DNA of 64,000 nt, taken from PXAP01 sp964520585. Lineage in GTDB: Bacteria > Bacteroidota > Bacteroidia > Bacteroidales > PUMT01. The first letter of the stretch is position 1. The number at the start of each line of letters is the position of its first letter. Both the position numbers and the translations under genes were made by a program. Where the stretch lies: positions 12,437-76,436 of the forward strand of contig CAZFOO010000005.1 in assembly GCA_964520585.1 (NCBI GenBank), given 5' to 3'. Below are positions 16,994 to 26,210 of the stretch, one piece after another. The notes beneath the pieces were generated by a model. The model did not search any database, had not been told where the DNA came from, and saw only the letters and a program-made list of their open reading frames with translations.

Positions 16994-18496
16994 ATGATAA
17001 AGAAAGTACTTATAGCAAATCGTGGTGAAATAGCTGTCAGGATTATGCGTTCCTGCAGAGAAATGGGAATAAAAACTGTTGCCGTATTTTCTGATGCAGA
17101 CAGGAAATCAATGCATGTCAGATATGCAGACGAGGCTATCCATATAGGAGCTTCTCCATCTAACGAAAGCTATCTTGTCAAGGAGAAGATAATTGAAGCT
17201 GCACAAAGAAGCGAATCAGATGCAATACATCCGGGTTATGGATTTTTATCAGAAAACGCTGAATTTGCGGACCTTGTGCGAGAAAATGGAATAACCTTTA
17301 TAGGACCTTCTGCGGAAAGTATACGCCTTATGGGAGATAAGATTTCTGCCAGAAGCATAATGATGCAGGCAGGAGTGCCGGTTGTTCCCGGAACCAGAAA
17401 TAAGATAGAAGGTTCCGAAGAAGCACTGGAGGCAATTAGAAAAATTGGCTATCCGGTAATGATAAAAGCTTCTTCAGGTGGAGGCGGGAAAGGAATGAGA
17501 CTGGTTTTTGATGAATCGGAATCACTTCAGGCAATAAATGCCGCAAAATCTGAAGCAAAGGCATCTTTTGGCGATGATTCGGTATATATTGAAAAGTATA
17601 TATCATCCCCTCACCATATTGAGTTTCAGGTTCTGGCTGATCAACATGGGAATATTATTCATCTTTGTGAACGGGAATGTTCCATCCAGCGAAGACACCA
17701 GAAAATAATAGAAGAAACCCCCTCCCCTGTCATGACAGAAGAATTGCGAAAAGAAATGGGAGAAAAAGCCATAGCAGCGGCGCTATCTGTTAAATATGAA
17801 GGAGCAGGAACAATTGAATTCCTTGTGGATGACCAGCTCAATTATTATTTTCTGGAAATGAATACCCGGTTACAGGTGGAGCATCCGATAACAGAACGTG
17901 TAACCGGGGTTGACCTGGTAAAGGAACAGATAAGGATTGCTTCAGGTGAAAATCTTAGTTTCAGTCAATCCGATATATTCCAGGACGGCCATGCAATAGA
18001 ATGCAGAATATATGCTGAGGATCCGGACAATAATTTCATGCCAAGTCCGGGTTTAATAAAAAAAATAACCGAACCTATGGGTTTTGGTGTAAGAACAGAC
18101 GGATATGTGTATGAAGGTTATGAAATTCCTATCCATTATGATCCCATGATCTCGAAATTAATAACCTGGGGAAAAACCAGAAATGAAGCTGTCAGGCGCA
18201 TGCAACGATCACTGGATGAGTATTATATTATGGGAATCAAAACATCAATCGATTTCCTTAAGAAAATTATGGAAATTCCTGAATTTATATCCGGAGAATA
18301 TGATACTCACTTTGTAGATACACATAAAGATATATTGTTTATGCGATGTGATGATTCACCGGATATCGAAGACATGGCTATGATAGTTGCTTTTATGGAA
18401 CATCTTGAAAATTCAGGATCTAAATCAAACGGTCAGGCCTCAAAAAAATATTCAAACTGGAAAATTCAAAATAGAAAGAGTAATTTATCCAGGTAA
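16994..18496 (+). CDS. accC: Biotin carboxylase subunit of an acyl-CoA carboxylase
   Basis: A 500-residue ATP-grasp enzyme that carboxylates biotin on the carrier protein using bicarbonate and ATP. Motifs include KVLIANRGEIAVRI at the start, the ATP loop SSGGGGKGM (about 155-165), ECSIQRRHQK (about 228-237), and EMNTRLQVEHPITE (about 291-304) with catalytic residues. It is about 50 residues longer than classic AccC, with a polar tail as in propionyl-CoA carboxylase alpha-type subunits. It is the first gene of a three-gene set with a biotin carrier and a carboxyltransferase. The set most likely forms a propionyl/acyl-CoA carboxylase. Confidence 0.93.
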   Translation: MIKKVLIANRGEIAVRIMRSCREMGIKTVAVFSDADRKSMHVRYADEAIHIGASPSNESYLVKEKIIEAAQRSESDAIHPGYGFLSENAEFADLVRENGITFIGPSAESIRLMGDKISARSIMMQAGVPVVPGTRNKIEGSEEALEAIRKIGYPVMIKASSGGGGKGMRLVFDESESLQAINAAKSEAKASFGDDSVYIEKYISSPHHIEFQVLADQHGNIIHLCERECSIQRRHQKIIEETPSPVMTEELRKEMGEKAIAAALSVKYEGAGTIEFLVDDQLNYYFLEMNTRLQVEHPITERVTGVDLVKEQIRIASGENLSFSQSDIFQDGHAIECRIYAEDPDNNFMPSPGLIKKITEPMGFGVRTDGYVYEGYEIPIHYDPMISKLITWGKTRNEAVRRMQRSLDEYYIMGIKTSIDFLKKIMEIPEFISGEYDTHFVDTHKDILFMRCDDSPDIEDMAMIVAFMEHLENSGSKSNGQASKKYSNWKIQNRKSNLSR

Positions 18497-18526
18497 TTAT
18501 CCAGTAATCATACAAAATTGATATTT

Positions 18527-19039
18527 ATGTCTGAAATTCAGCTAAAAACCGGTAATCGTTTAGAAACGATCAGAATTATTGAAAGAGACGGTAATAAATT
18601 AAAAGTTTTTTTAGGAGATAAAGAATATAATCTGGATATTGTCAGGGTAGAAAATAATATTTATTCACTCCTTTCAGGAAACAAATCTTACGATATTGAG
18701 GTAGTTCCCTCCAGCCGGAAAAATACATATTCAGTTAAACATTCATGCTACTCCTTTAATATCGAGGTCATTGATTCTGAAATGCGTTACATGCAAAACA
18801 GGTTGAAATCTGCCGCTTTAGATGATGAAAATATCATTTCATGTCCCATGCCTGGTAAAATAGTAAAAGTTATGGTAGAGGAAGGTGATAAGGTTGATGC
18901 AGGTCAGGTGGTTATAACCGTTTCTGCAATGAAGATGGAGAGCGAATATAAAACAGGGAAAAGCGGACTGGTAAAAGAAGTTAAAGTTATCGCAGGAGAT
19001 GTCGTCGAAGCGAATATTCCATTAATAATCCTTGAGTAG
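18527..19039 (+). CDS. Biotin carboxyl carrier protein
   Basis: About 170 residues. The C-terminal biotinyl domain carries VSAMKMES, whose lysine is biotinylated, and is preceded by SCPMPGKIVKVMVEEGDKV. The N-terminal half is a beta-rich region typical of decarboxylase gamma or acyl-CoA carboxylase carriers. I set the start at the ATG at 18527, since a TTG three codons upstream is less likely. It follows the biotin carboxylase by 30 bases and precedes the carboxyltransferase by 213. Confidence 0.93.
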   Translation: MSEIQLKTGNRLETIRIIERDGNKLKVFLGDKEYNLDIVRVENNIYSLLSGNKSYDIEVVPSSRKNTYSVKHSCYSFNIEVIDSEMRYMQNRLKSAALDDENIISCPMPGKIVKVMVEEGDKVDAGQVVITVSAMKMESEYKTGKSGLVKEVKVIAGDVVEANIPLIILE

Positions 19040-19252
19040 AATATATTTTTAAATATTAAGTTAACAATTTGTAATAATCTGTTGTAATTTATTATAATTT
19101 TTCCCTATGTTATATAATCTGACACAATCTCTTTAACAGATTATTAATTTTTTATTGGTAAATCACTACTGTTAATTTTATGATTAATAATGCGTAAAGC
19201 ATTATCTGACCCTTTAAATGAGGGTTTCCCAATAATAAAAAATTTAAATATT

Positions 19253-20791
19253 ATGTCAACACTAGAAGAAAAGTTTAATGAGCTTGATGAGCGAAACCGT
19301 GAATCTTTAAAGGGAGGAGGTAAAGAAAGAATAGAAAAGCAACACGCAGCCGGAAAGTTCTCAGCGCGGGAACGTTTGGAACTGCTTCTTGATAAGGGAA
19401 CCTTTGAAGAGATAGATAAAATGGTTAAACACCGTTGTACTGATTTTGGAATGGAGAAAAATAAGATACAGGGAGACGGAATTGTTTCGGGATATGGGAA
19501 AATTGACGGTAGGCTGGTCTTTGTCTTCGCACAGGATTTTACTGTTTTTGGCGGTACATTAAGTAGAGCCAATGCTGACAAAGTAGTTAAAGTTATGGAA
19601 ATGGCCATAAAAATGGGGGCCCCTTTGATAGGATTAAATGATTCAGGCGGTGCCAGGATTCAGGAGGGTGTACAAAGTCTTGCCGGATATGCAGATATAT
19701 TCCATCTTAATGTAAAAGCATCGGGAGTTATACCTCAAATTTCAGCCATACTGGGACCATGTGCAGGAGGCGCTGTATACTCTCCTGCACTTACCGATTT
19801 TATTGTTATGACCAGGGAAACAAGTTACATGTTTGTAACCGGTCCGGATGTTATCAAAGCAGTAACACATGAGACAGTTACTAAAGAAGAGCTGGGGGGC
19901 GCGATGACACATAATTCGAAAAGCGGGGTTGCACATATGATAGGTGATAATGATGAGAATACTCTGATGATGATAAGGGAGCTTACCGGGTTTCTACCGT
20001 CAAATAATATGGAAGATCCACCGGTCAGACAATATTCCGGTGATATAATCCGGGAAGATGAGAGTCTGCAAAAAATTGTACCGGCCGATCCAAACAAACC
20101 TTATGATATGATGACTATTATTGAATCGGTTGTTGATGACAATAATTTTCTTGAGATCATGCCCCATTATGCCAAAAATATGATCACGGGATTTGGCCGT
20201 ATGGCGGGAAGACCAGTCGGATTTGTCGCAAATCAGCCTGCGTTTCTTGCAGGTGTTCTAGATATAAATTCATCGGTAAAAGCCGCAAGATTTGTTCGCT
20301 TTTGCGATGCTTTCAATATTCCCCTCATAAGTCTTGTTGATGTTCCCGGATTTTTGCCTGGTGCGACACAGGAATTTGGTGGTATTATAAAGCATGGCGC
20401 AAAATTATTGTACGCTTTTTCAGAAGCAACCGTCCCTAAAATCACTCTGATTACCAGAAAGGCATACGGAGGGGCTTACGATGTTATGGCCAGCAAACAT
20501 ATAGGTGCTGATGTTAATCTTGCCTATCCAACAGCAGAAATCGCTGTTATGGGTCCGGAAGGAGCAGTTAATATTATATTCAGGAAAAAGATATCTGATG
20601 AAGATAAATCCAAAGCCGTTGCGGACTACCGGGAAGCATTTGCAAATCCCTATAAAGCTGCTGAACTTGGATATATTGATGAGATAATTTACCCTCGTGA
20701 AACTCGCAAAAAGCTTATAGCAGCATTGGAAATGACTCAAAACAAAAGTGTTTCCGGGCCTTCCAGAAAACATGGGAACATTCCGTTGTGA
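19253..20791 (+). CDS. Acyl-CoA (propionyl-CoA type) carboxyltransferase beta subunit
   Basis: A 512-residue crotonase-fold carboxyltransferase moving CO2 from biotin to an acyl-CoA. It shows SGGARIQEGVQSLAGY, GPCAGGAVYSPALTDF and, in the second half, DVPGFLPGATQEFGGIIKHGAKLLYAF, the two acyl-CoA and biotin oxyanion regions. The ATG at 19253 (MSTLEEKFNEL) is preferred; in-frame codons upstream look non-conserved. Sequence style is that of PccB/MmdA. With methylmalonyl-CoA mutase elsewhere in the genome it would serve the succinate-propionate route; a sodium-pumping decarboxylase role is less likely, as no membrane beta subunit is present. Confidence 0.92.
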   Translation: MSTLEEKFNELDERNRESLKGGGKERIEKQHAAGKFSARERLELLLDKGTFEEIDKMVKHRCTDFGMEKNKIQGDGIVSGYGKIDGRLVFVFAQDFTVFGGTLSRANADKVVKVMEMAIKMGAPLIGLNDSGGARIQEGVQSLAGYADIFHLNVKASGVIPQISAILGPCAGGAVYSPALTDFIVMTRETSYMFVTGPDVIKAVTHETVTKEELGGAMTHNSKSGVAHMIGDNDENTLMMIRELTGFLPSNNMEDPPVRQYSGDIIREDESLQKIVPADPNKPYDMMTIIESVVDDNNFLEIMPHYAKNMITGFGRMAGRPVGFVANQPAFLAGVLDINSSVKAARFVRFCDAFNIPLISLVDVPGFLPGATQEFGGIIKHGAKLLYAFSEATVPKITLITRKAYGGAYDVMASKHIGADVNLAYPTAEIAVMGPEGAVNIIFRKKISDEDKSKAVADYREAFANPYKAAELGYIDEIIYPRETRKKLIAALEMTQNKSVSGPSRKHGNIPL

Positions 20792-20811
20792 TATCGGGGG
20801 ACTCTGTTTTC

Positions 20812-22152
20812 TTATCTTAATTCAGCTATATCCGGGTAGAGGAATGGTGGTGTATCGAAGTGATAAAATAGGTCATGGTCAGGCCATTCTTCTATTTTAT
20901 TGAGGGCTGTCTGCACTTTACGGGTTATTTCTCTGGCCAGATTTGTTCCTTTATAGGTACTTGAATTGAAAAATACAGCCCAGCTGATACCATTGGATTG
21001 ACGCATAACCAGGGCAGAAGTCCCGGCAAATGTGCCGGTACGCCACCATTTGCCATACCGGTCCGAATAGCTCCACCCTATTGTACTACCTCCTGAAATT
21101 CTTTTATCAGTCATTATTTTGATACTTTCGGCCGATAATATGTCATTTACGCCGGTATGTCCGTCTATTGCAACAATAAGTTTCAGGAACTCAGATGGAG
21201 AGGCAATCCATCCTCCTGCAGCACCAAGCACTTCTATATCGTTACCCCCATATGATACGGGGACCAGATCATTGTGATTATAAGCAGAACGGATTTTAAA
21301 TGCATTGGATTGTTCATAATATTTTACCTCATTTTTAAAACGGTCGGCTTCCCTGTTACGGCCTATTTTTATGTCCTGGATTCCAAGCGGGAATAATATG
21401 GTTTCCCTGATATAATCCTCATATGTTCTGCCGGAAACCTTACTGATTACCTCTCCAAGTATAGCATACCCGAGATTTGAATAACTGGTTCCCGAGCCGG
21501 GTGTGAAATGAAGTCGTTTTTTTAATGCAAACCTTATAATATCGTTCACCTGGACTGGCAGGTCAACTTTCATTTCCCTTGAAATATGATGGGGCATAAA
21601 CATATGGTCCCCATAACGCCTGCTCCAGCCGGCGGAATGATTAAGGAGATGCCTGATGGTAATATCTTCGACCCTGCGATCGGTATAGTCCAGAAGAGCA
21701 GAATCATTAAGTATACCTCCGGGGCCAAAAACCCTGTCATCAAGATCCAGTAAACCTAACTCCCGCATTTTCATAATGGCAGTTGCAGTAATAAGTTTAG
21801 ATACACTGGCAATCCTGAACATATGTTTTGGTTCTACCGGTTGCAAAGCTTCAATATCAGCATATCCAAACCCTTTGGCAAAAACCAGTTTGCCGTCTTT
21901 TGCAACTGCAACAGAAGCTCCCTTCATATCATACTTGCCTAATAGAAAGGCAATACCTGATTCCAGGTCTTCAAAATCCTCAAAATCAGATAATTCATTA
22001 TTAATCCTGAACGAAATCGGTTCTGTTTGCTCTGAACGAAGTACTTCATGCATAGAGCTGTTTACTGATGATATCAATGTAACATCCAGGAAATAAAGGA
22101 CAAACAATACTGTAAATTTAATAATCAATCCTCTTGCAAAACTCTTCTTCAT
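20812..22152 (-). CDS. Serine beta-lactamase-family hydrolase (class C-like)
   Basis: A secreted or membrane-anchored 446-residue penicillin-binding-protein-like esterase/peptidase. The ATG at 22152 gives a clean signal anchor (about 8-30); a longer frame to 22221 lacks one. The catalytic Ser116-x-x-Lys119 (SVSK) is followed by YSN (TSYSNLGYAILG) and a third motif RTG (WWRTGTFAG) replacing HTG/KTG. Such proteins usually hydrolyse peptides or esters rather than antibiotics, so I would not call it a resistance gene. It is convergent with the carboxyltransferase, with only 20 bases between stop codons. Confidence 0.9.
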   Translation of the reverse strand: MKKSFARGLIIKFTVLFVLYFLDVTLISSVNSSMHEVLRSEQTEPISFRINNELSDFEDFEDLESGIAFLLGKYDMKGASVAVAKDGKLVFAKGFGYADIEALQPVEPKHMFRIASVSKLITATAIMKMRELGLLDLDDRVFGPGGILNDSALLDYTDRRVEDITIRHLLNHSAGWSRRYGDHMFMPHHISREMKVDLPVQVNDIIRFALKKRLHFTPGSGTSYSNLGYAILGEVISKVSGRTYEDYIRETILFPLGIQDIKIGRNREADRFKNEVKYYEQSNAFKIRSAYNHNDLVPVSYGGNDIEVLGAAGGWIASPSEFLKLIVAIDGHTGVNDILSAESIKIMTDKRISGGSTIGWSYSDRYGKWWRTGTFAGTSALVMRQSNGISWAVFFNSSTYKGTNLAREITRKVQTALNKIEEWPDHDLFYHFDTPPFLYPDIAELR

Positions 22153-22282
22153 AAACAATATTGATAATATCTGGTTATTGATATGATTTGGCAGTAAATA
22201 TAAACATCCAATTCTAAACAACCGGCGAAATTATTAAAAAATATATCAATCTGAAATAATATTGGTAATACTTTAATAAATT

Positions 22283-22320
22283 AAAACAGCCATGTGCCGG
22301 AAAGGCCACATGGCTGTTTT
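22283..22320 (-). terminator. Strong hairpin terminator
   Basis: AAAACAGCCATGTG (22283-22296) pairs perfectly with 22307-22320. The A and T runs at each end make it work in either direction. It follows the minus-strand redoxin gene and separates it from the serine hydrolase gene. Confidence 0.85.
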
Positions 22321-22401
22321 GGTTATCATTATACAATAACAGGATTCTTAACAGAAAGTTATGGAATTACTTTCCATCAATGCGCAGGTTGTGTCATTTT
22401 A

Positions 22402-23004
22402 TTAATTTACTGTTTTAATGGTACATCCTATGGCCCTGGTGTATTCAGGTTCTGGCTTATTGCCATTTATTAAAGCATTTATTGCATTTGAAAGAAATCT
22501 TTCTTCAACGGCAGAAGCATTCCTGTAATTGTCATCAATAGTTCCGATGTAGGCAACTACCAGGTCACCCCCCTTCCTGTTGAGAAGAAAGACATGCGGT
22601 GTTCTTGTTGCCCCGTAAACAGGATATACTTCTTGTCCTTCATCAATAAGGTAAGGAAATGTAAATCCTTTTTCATTAGCCCTAACCTGCATGAGTTCAT
22701 AGGAATCCTGTGGTTGGACAGCAGGATCATTCGGGTTAATAGCTATTACCGGGAATCCCTGGGGTCTGTATTTTTTATCTATATCTATCAACCGATCCTC
22801 ATATGCTACGGCATATGGGCAATGGTTGCATGTGAATACCACAACAAACCCTCTGGCATCAGGATAATCACTCATACTTACGTAATTTCCATCAACATTC
22901 TTCAGCCTGAAATCTGCTGCTTTGTCACCTACCTGGTATCCCTGTGCTGAAATATGAATAACAGCCAAAACGCTAAACATGAATAAAAATAACATTTTTT
23001 TCAT
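22402..23004 (-). CDS. Secreted redoxin/peroxiredoxin-like thioredoxin-fold protein
   Basis: About 200 residues from the ATG at 23004, with a signal peptide (1-20). An AhpC/TSA-type thioredoxin fold has Cys59 and Cys62 in FTCNHCPYA. The VPVIAINPNDP-like region and a cis-proline loop (TRTPHVFLL) fit the family. It probably handles thiol redox reactions in the periplasm. The next gene upstream, 25 bases away, is a second thioredoxin-fold protein, and the two likely form one transcript ended by the hairpin at 22283-22320. Confidence 0.88.
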   Translation of the reverse strand: MKKMLFLFMFSVLAVIHISAQGYQVGDKAADFRLKNVDGNYVSMSDYPDARGFVVVFTCNHCPYAVAYEDRLIDIDKKYRPQGFPVIAINPNDPAVQPQDSYELMQVRANEKGFTFPYLIDEGQEVYPVYGATRTPHVFLLNRKGGDLVVAYIGTIDDNYRNASAVEERFLSNAINALINGNKPEPEYTRAIGCTIKTVN

Positions 23005-23029
23005 AGTAGTGGTTTTCTGGTTTGACAAT

Positions 23030-23506
23030 CTAATTTAATTTTGACTTTACGATATCTTCTAATTCACTGTATGTAAATACCTGTTCGTAGAAAGATCTTT
23101 TATCTTTGGTGAAAATTATAGTTGCGGGTATTGACCCACTCCAGGAATCATCTACACGAGGAATCCACTGGTTGCTTCTGGGGTCGTCCAGTAAAATAAT
23201 TTCTGACTGTAAATCATGTTTTTTAATAAACGGCATTATCCTTGATTCCATATGAATGGGATTATCGAGGCTGACAAGGATGACCTTCACTTGTTTATCC
23301 GAATAAATGTCATTGAGTTTTTCGAACTCTGGCAATTCCTTTACGCATGGTAAGCACCACGTAGCCCAAAAATTGACTACAAATACCGAATCACTGTTTG
23401 TGTTAAGCAATGGTTGAAATTCCTCAAAAGTCATAGCCGGTATTTGACTATAAGCTCCGGTTACAGAAACAAGAATTATAACGGCTGTTAAAAAGATTTT
23501 TTTCAT
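23030..23506 (-). CDS. TlpA/ResA-like periplasmic thioredoxin
   Basis: A signal peptide (1-20) precedes a compact thioredoxin domain with the redox motif WCLPC (Cys50, Cys53) in VVNFWATWCLPCVKELPEFE. A cis-proline region SIPATIIF lies near residue 130. At 158 residues it is at the short end for TlpA proteins. It should reduce or shuffle disulfides of exported proteins. It is probably cotranscribed with the following redoxin gene. Confidence 0.9.
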   Translation of the reverse strand: MKKIFLTAVIILVSVTGAYSQIPAMTFEEFQPLLNTNSDSVFVVNFWATWCLPCVKELPEFEKLNDIYSDKQVKVILVSLDNPIHMESRIMPFIKKHDLQSEIILLDDPRSNQWIPRVDDSWSGSIPATIIFTKDKRSFYEQVFTYSELEDIVKSKLN

Positions 23507-23610
23507 ATTAATCTTATTTAATCTAATTAACAGTAGATTAAAACAAAATGTTCAGTATTTTTTGGCTAAACTGGAGTCAGATTATATTAAAATGTGTTAA
23601 ATGCGGAGTT

Positions 23611-24108
23611 CTAGCCAATTTTGATAATCCCGGAGTCTATAACCTTTAATGATAGTCTGGCTTTCTTAATAGAAGTCACAAGACACAAAACTGATGATAT
23701 TTTTAGTGCCGGGCATTCGTTCTTCATTTTAAATTTTTTGGTATCATGTTCTTTCCCGAAAACATCTCTTACCCTTGCCGTAAAAAATTTTTCATCGTGA
23801 TGAAAATTATTAAATTCGATAAGTTTGAAATGATATGACTCACAACGTTTGTATACGGGATGTTCCGGTTCAAAAAAAAATCTTCCTAGACAATTTATCT
23901 TGTCCAGATGGCATTTGATGCTATCCCCTGCCCTGATCCCATATTGAATATAATATTTTACAGGTATCAGATGTTTCAGCCCGTTCTTATCCCTGCCCAC
24001 GTAAAATTCCTGATCATCAGCAACATTTATAAGCTTAATAATCTTCAGATCATATTTGTTTCCTGGTTCAATCAGCAGGGTCTTATCCTTAAAGTATTGA
24101 TTTTTCAT
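23611..24108 (-). CDS. Hypothetical basic protein, possibly OB-fold-like
   Basis: About 165 residues from the ATG at 24108. Beta-rich segments are evident: YDLKIIKLINVADDQEFYVG, then GDSIKCHLDKINCLGRFFFEPEHPVY, which resembles an S1/OB-type nucleic-acid-binding module, then FFTARVRDVFGKEHDTKKF. It is lysine-rich, cytoplasmic and has no catalytic motif that I recognise. The role is unknown; an RNA-binding function is only a guess from the pattern. Its upstream region is shared divergently with the YtxH module. Confidence 0.6.
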   Translation of the reverse strand: MKNQYFKDKTLLIEPGNKYDLKIIKLINVADDQEFYVGRDKNGLKHLIPVKYYIQYGIRAGDSIKCHLDKINCLGRFFFEPEHPVYKRCESYHFKLIEFNNFHHDEKFFTARVRDVFGKEHDTKKFKMKNECPALKISSVLCLVTSIKKARLSLKVIDSGIIKIG

Positions 24109-24433
24109 GAACAAATCAGAGGTTAATTCCTTTATATTTATGAATGTAAATTTAATTTATTATTTGTCATAATATATGCTGATGTCAAGTCACATTGATG
24201 TAATGGCAATGATCTTCTTAGATAAATGCTAAGGTCAATAGCTTATAAACTATTTAATGGATAAAAATATTGATCTGTTTATTTAAACGATGATTTGGAT
24301 CCACAAATATTTGGTTTTTTATAAAAAATAGATTATATTACATTCTTAACTTGAAATTTCAAGATTAAAAGCTTTTATATTGCATTTTGCAATATTTTTC
24401 AATTTAATATTAACCTTATAAAATAAAATAATT
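24109..24433. promoter_or_regulatory. Divergent intergenic region with a perfect palindrome
   Basis: These 325 AT-rich bases separate two divergent genes. The only structure I see is ATATTGCA-ttt-TGCAATAT at 24377-24395, a perfect eight-base inverted repeat 39 bases before the YtxH-gene start. It is a candidate operator. Confidence 0.5.
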
Positions 24434-24721
24434 ATGAGTAAATCATCAGTTAGTGCAGTTTTAGGATTTATGGCAGGTGCTGCCGCAGGTGCGGCATTAG
24501 GAATACTTTTTGCACCTGAAAAAGGAACTTCAACTAGAAAAAAGATTAAAGAACAAGCTCAGAAGGTAAGCGATGAAATGAAAGATAATTTAACGCATAA
24601 AATGGATGATCTGAGTAAATTTGTTTCAGGATTTGTCGATGAAACAAAAGAAAAGATGGCCGATCTTGAGAAAAAAACTAAGCAGGAAATAAAAGAAGTT
24701 AAAGAAAAAGCCACAAAATAG
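24434..24721 (+). CDS. YtxH domain protein
   Basis: Ninety-five residues. A glycine/alanine-rich membrane segment (about 8-28, GFMAGAAAGAALGILFAPEKG) continues into a long, lysine-rich amphipathic helix. YtxH-type proteins are small, stress-associated membrane proteins of unknown mechanism. It is the first of three closely packed genes (gaps of 7 bases, then a 14-base overlap), a set often seen together in Bacteroidota. Confidence 0.88.
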   Translation: MSKSSVSAVLGFMAGAAAGAALGILFAPEKGTSTRKKIKEQAQKVSDEMKDNLTHKMDDLSKFVSGFVDETKEKMADLEKKTKQEIKEVKEKATK

Positions 24722-24728
24722 TTAATAA

Positions 24729-25118
24729 ATGACTAATAAATCCTTTTCAAGCAATGTTACTGAAATAATAGCAATTGCGCGTTCTTACGTGAATACAAGG
24801 ATTGAGCTTTGGAAATTGTCCCTGCTGGAAAAAACCGCACTGGCAGGGGCTTTTTTTCTTGGTTCGGTTATCATCGTTTTGATCGTTGCTTTTTGTTTAC
24901 TATTTTTTTCGCTGGCTTTTGCATTCTGGTATGGTCAACGTACAGGTGATCTTTCTTTAGGATTCCTGATATTGGCGGGTATTTATCTGGTTCTTGGACT
25001 AATATTTATAATCAGCCGTAAACGCCTTATTACCGGACCTATTATAAGATCGTTGTCTGCCATTATTTATGAAGATGATGATGATGAATCTGAAGAACCG
25101 GTAAATGATGAAAAATAA
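24729..25118 (+). CDS. Phage-holin-family-like membrane protein (DUF1469 type)
   Basis: One hundred twenty-nine residues. Two long membrane helices (about 38-65 and 75-97) lie between an amphipathic N-terminus and an acidic tail (EDDDDESEEP). The family is named holin-like from membrane topology only, and no lysin or phage gene is nearby, so a stress or envelope role is more likely. It is translationally coupled with the next gene by overlap. Confidence 0.8.
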   Translation: MTNKSFSSNVTEIIAIARSYVNTRIELWKLSLLEKTALAGAFFLGSVIIVLIVAFCLLFFSLAFAFWYGQRTGDLSLGFLILAGIYLVLGLIFIISRKRLITGPIIRSLSAIIYEDDDDESEEPVNDEK

Positions 25119-25371
25119 AAGAAGTTTTAATTCGATGCATGATATAAAACTTGAAAAGGCTAGACTCAAGTTTGAAGCTAAGCTACACGAAGAAAAGCTT
25201 AAAAATGCGAATTATCATATTTTTTCGGGTTTTTCCTCTTCCGTGCAAAGTATTAAGCATAATATCCGTAACCGGCTAATTTCCTATTCAATTTTCCGTT
25301 CTTTATATAAATCTAATTTTGTATACGATTTCGTAAAGAACTTTTACAAAGGGATCCGGCAATCCAGGTAG
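25105..25371 (+). CDS. Small basic protein of the YtxH/holin-like module
   Basis: Eighty-eight residues. A lysine-rich helix (about 12-35) is followed by a short hydrophobic and basic C-terminal half. I do not recognise a named domain. The 14-base overlap with the preceding gene and the shared terminator at 25398-25451 support membership of one operon. Confidence 0.6.
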   Translation: MMKNKRSFNSMHDIKLEKARLKFEAKLHEEKLKNANYHIFSGFSSSVQSIKHNIRNRLISYSIFRSLYKSNFVYDFVKNFYKGIRQSR

Positions 25372-25397
25372 TCAAACAACACCAGAGTGATTTAAAT

Positions 25398-25451
25398 AAA
25401 AAATACCAATATCAAACGATTTGTCAGGATCGTTTGATATTGGTATTTTTT
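25398..25451. terminator. Bidirectional terminator, 23-base perfect stem
   Basis: Bases 25398-25420 pair perfectly with 25429-25451 around an eight-base loop. A-run and T-run ends on both strands let it stop the plus-strand YtxH operon and the minus-strand barrel gene that converges on it. Confidence 0.93.
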
Positions 25452-25493
25452 ATTATTATTAATAATCAGTATTCCGTTTAGACTGGAAAAAAA

Positions 25494-26117
25494 CTAAAAG
25501 AATATTCCCACACTCACAATAAATTGCCTGCTGCGGGAGTCAAATTCCATATCACGTTCCCCGATCGTAACTCCACTGCCAAGCTTGCTTAAATTTCCTT
25601 CATATTTCAGATCAAGAGCAAGAAATTTAAGAACATCCAGTCCCACTCCAAGCTGATAACCAAAAGTAGCTGAGTTAAATTGTTCCTCAAGTCCAAATTC
25701 ACCCAGTTCTGAACTGGTACTGAGCATTATTGTGCCGACTGGCCCAATCCCAACTCGTGCCGGCCCAAAACGTTTTCCTAAAAGCACCGGAAAATCAAGT
25801 TTCGTAAAACTTTGTTCTCTGATACGTCCAACTGCATTACTCTGATCCAGGTCTCTCACTCTTACCTCACTGTCCAGCGAGGTAAGCAGCAATTCAGGCT
25901 GTAAAAACAGGCCAAAAAAGGATACCTGCATCATTACTCCCCCATGAAATCCTATGGTTGCATCATTGAGGATTGTAAACCGGTAATCGTCAGTTGTGAT
26001 ATCCGAAGCCTTAAAATATGCAGTATTAATTCCGCCTCTTACCCCCATACGGATTTGTGAATTCAGGGCCGGTGCCATTAATAAAGCCACCATCGTTATT
26101 AATATTAATCTTTTCAT
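25494..26117 (-). CDS. Outer-membrane beta-barrel protein (PorT-like)
   Basis: A signal peptide (1-20) is followed by RMGVRGGINTAYF, the opening typical of small Bacteroidota porin-like or PorT-type eight-stranded barrels. Alternating hydrophobic strands end in FIVSVGIFF. The length, 207 residues, is usual. Function is unknown; several relatives are structural or belong to secretion machinery. A TAATTTTG box at 26182-26189 lies 65 bases upstream of the start. Confidence 0.85.
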   Translation of the reverse strand: MKRLILITMVALLMAPALNSQIRMGVRGGINTAYFKASDITTDDYRFTILNDATIGFHGGVMMQVSFFGLFLQPELLLTSLDSEVRVRDLDQSNAVGRIREQSFTKLDFPVLLGKRFGPARVGIGPVGTIMLSTSSELGEFGLEEQFNSATFGYQLGVGLDVLKFLALDLKYEGNLSKLGSGVTIGERDMEFDSRSRQFIVSVGIFF

Positions 26118-26181
26118 TGTTCTCGGGTTTAAGTAATGAACAAATTAGAACTGTGTTTCTGGTTTATGGTCATATAAACAA

Positions 26182-26189
26182 CAAAATTA
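26182..26189 (-). promoter_or_regulatory. -7 box for the beta-barrel gene
   Basis: The minus strand reads TAATTTTG, a TAnnTTTG match. No good TTG element is seen at the expected distance. Confidence 0.4.
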
Positions 26190-26210
26190 TATAAAAATTG
26201 CCCGGATTAC

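Noticed and set aside
20812..22152. Antibiotic-resistance beta-lactamase
   Set aside because: The SxxK/YSN/RTG pattern fits general serine hydrolases of this fold; there is no reason to claim drug hydrolysis.
24729..25371. Holin-like gene as part of a prophage
   Set aside because: No lysin, portal, capsid, integrase or other phage gene is nearby; the YtxH partner points to a stress module.
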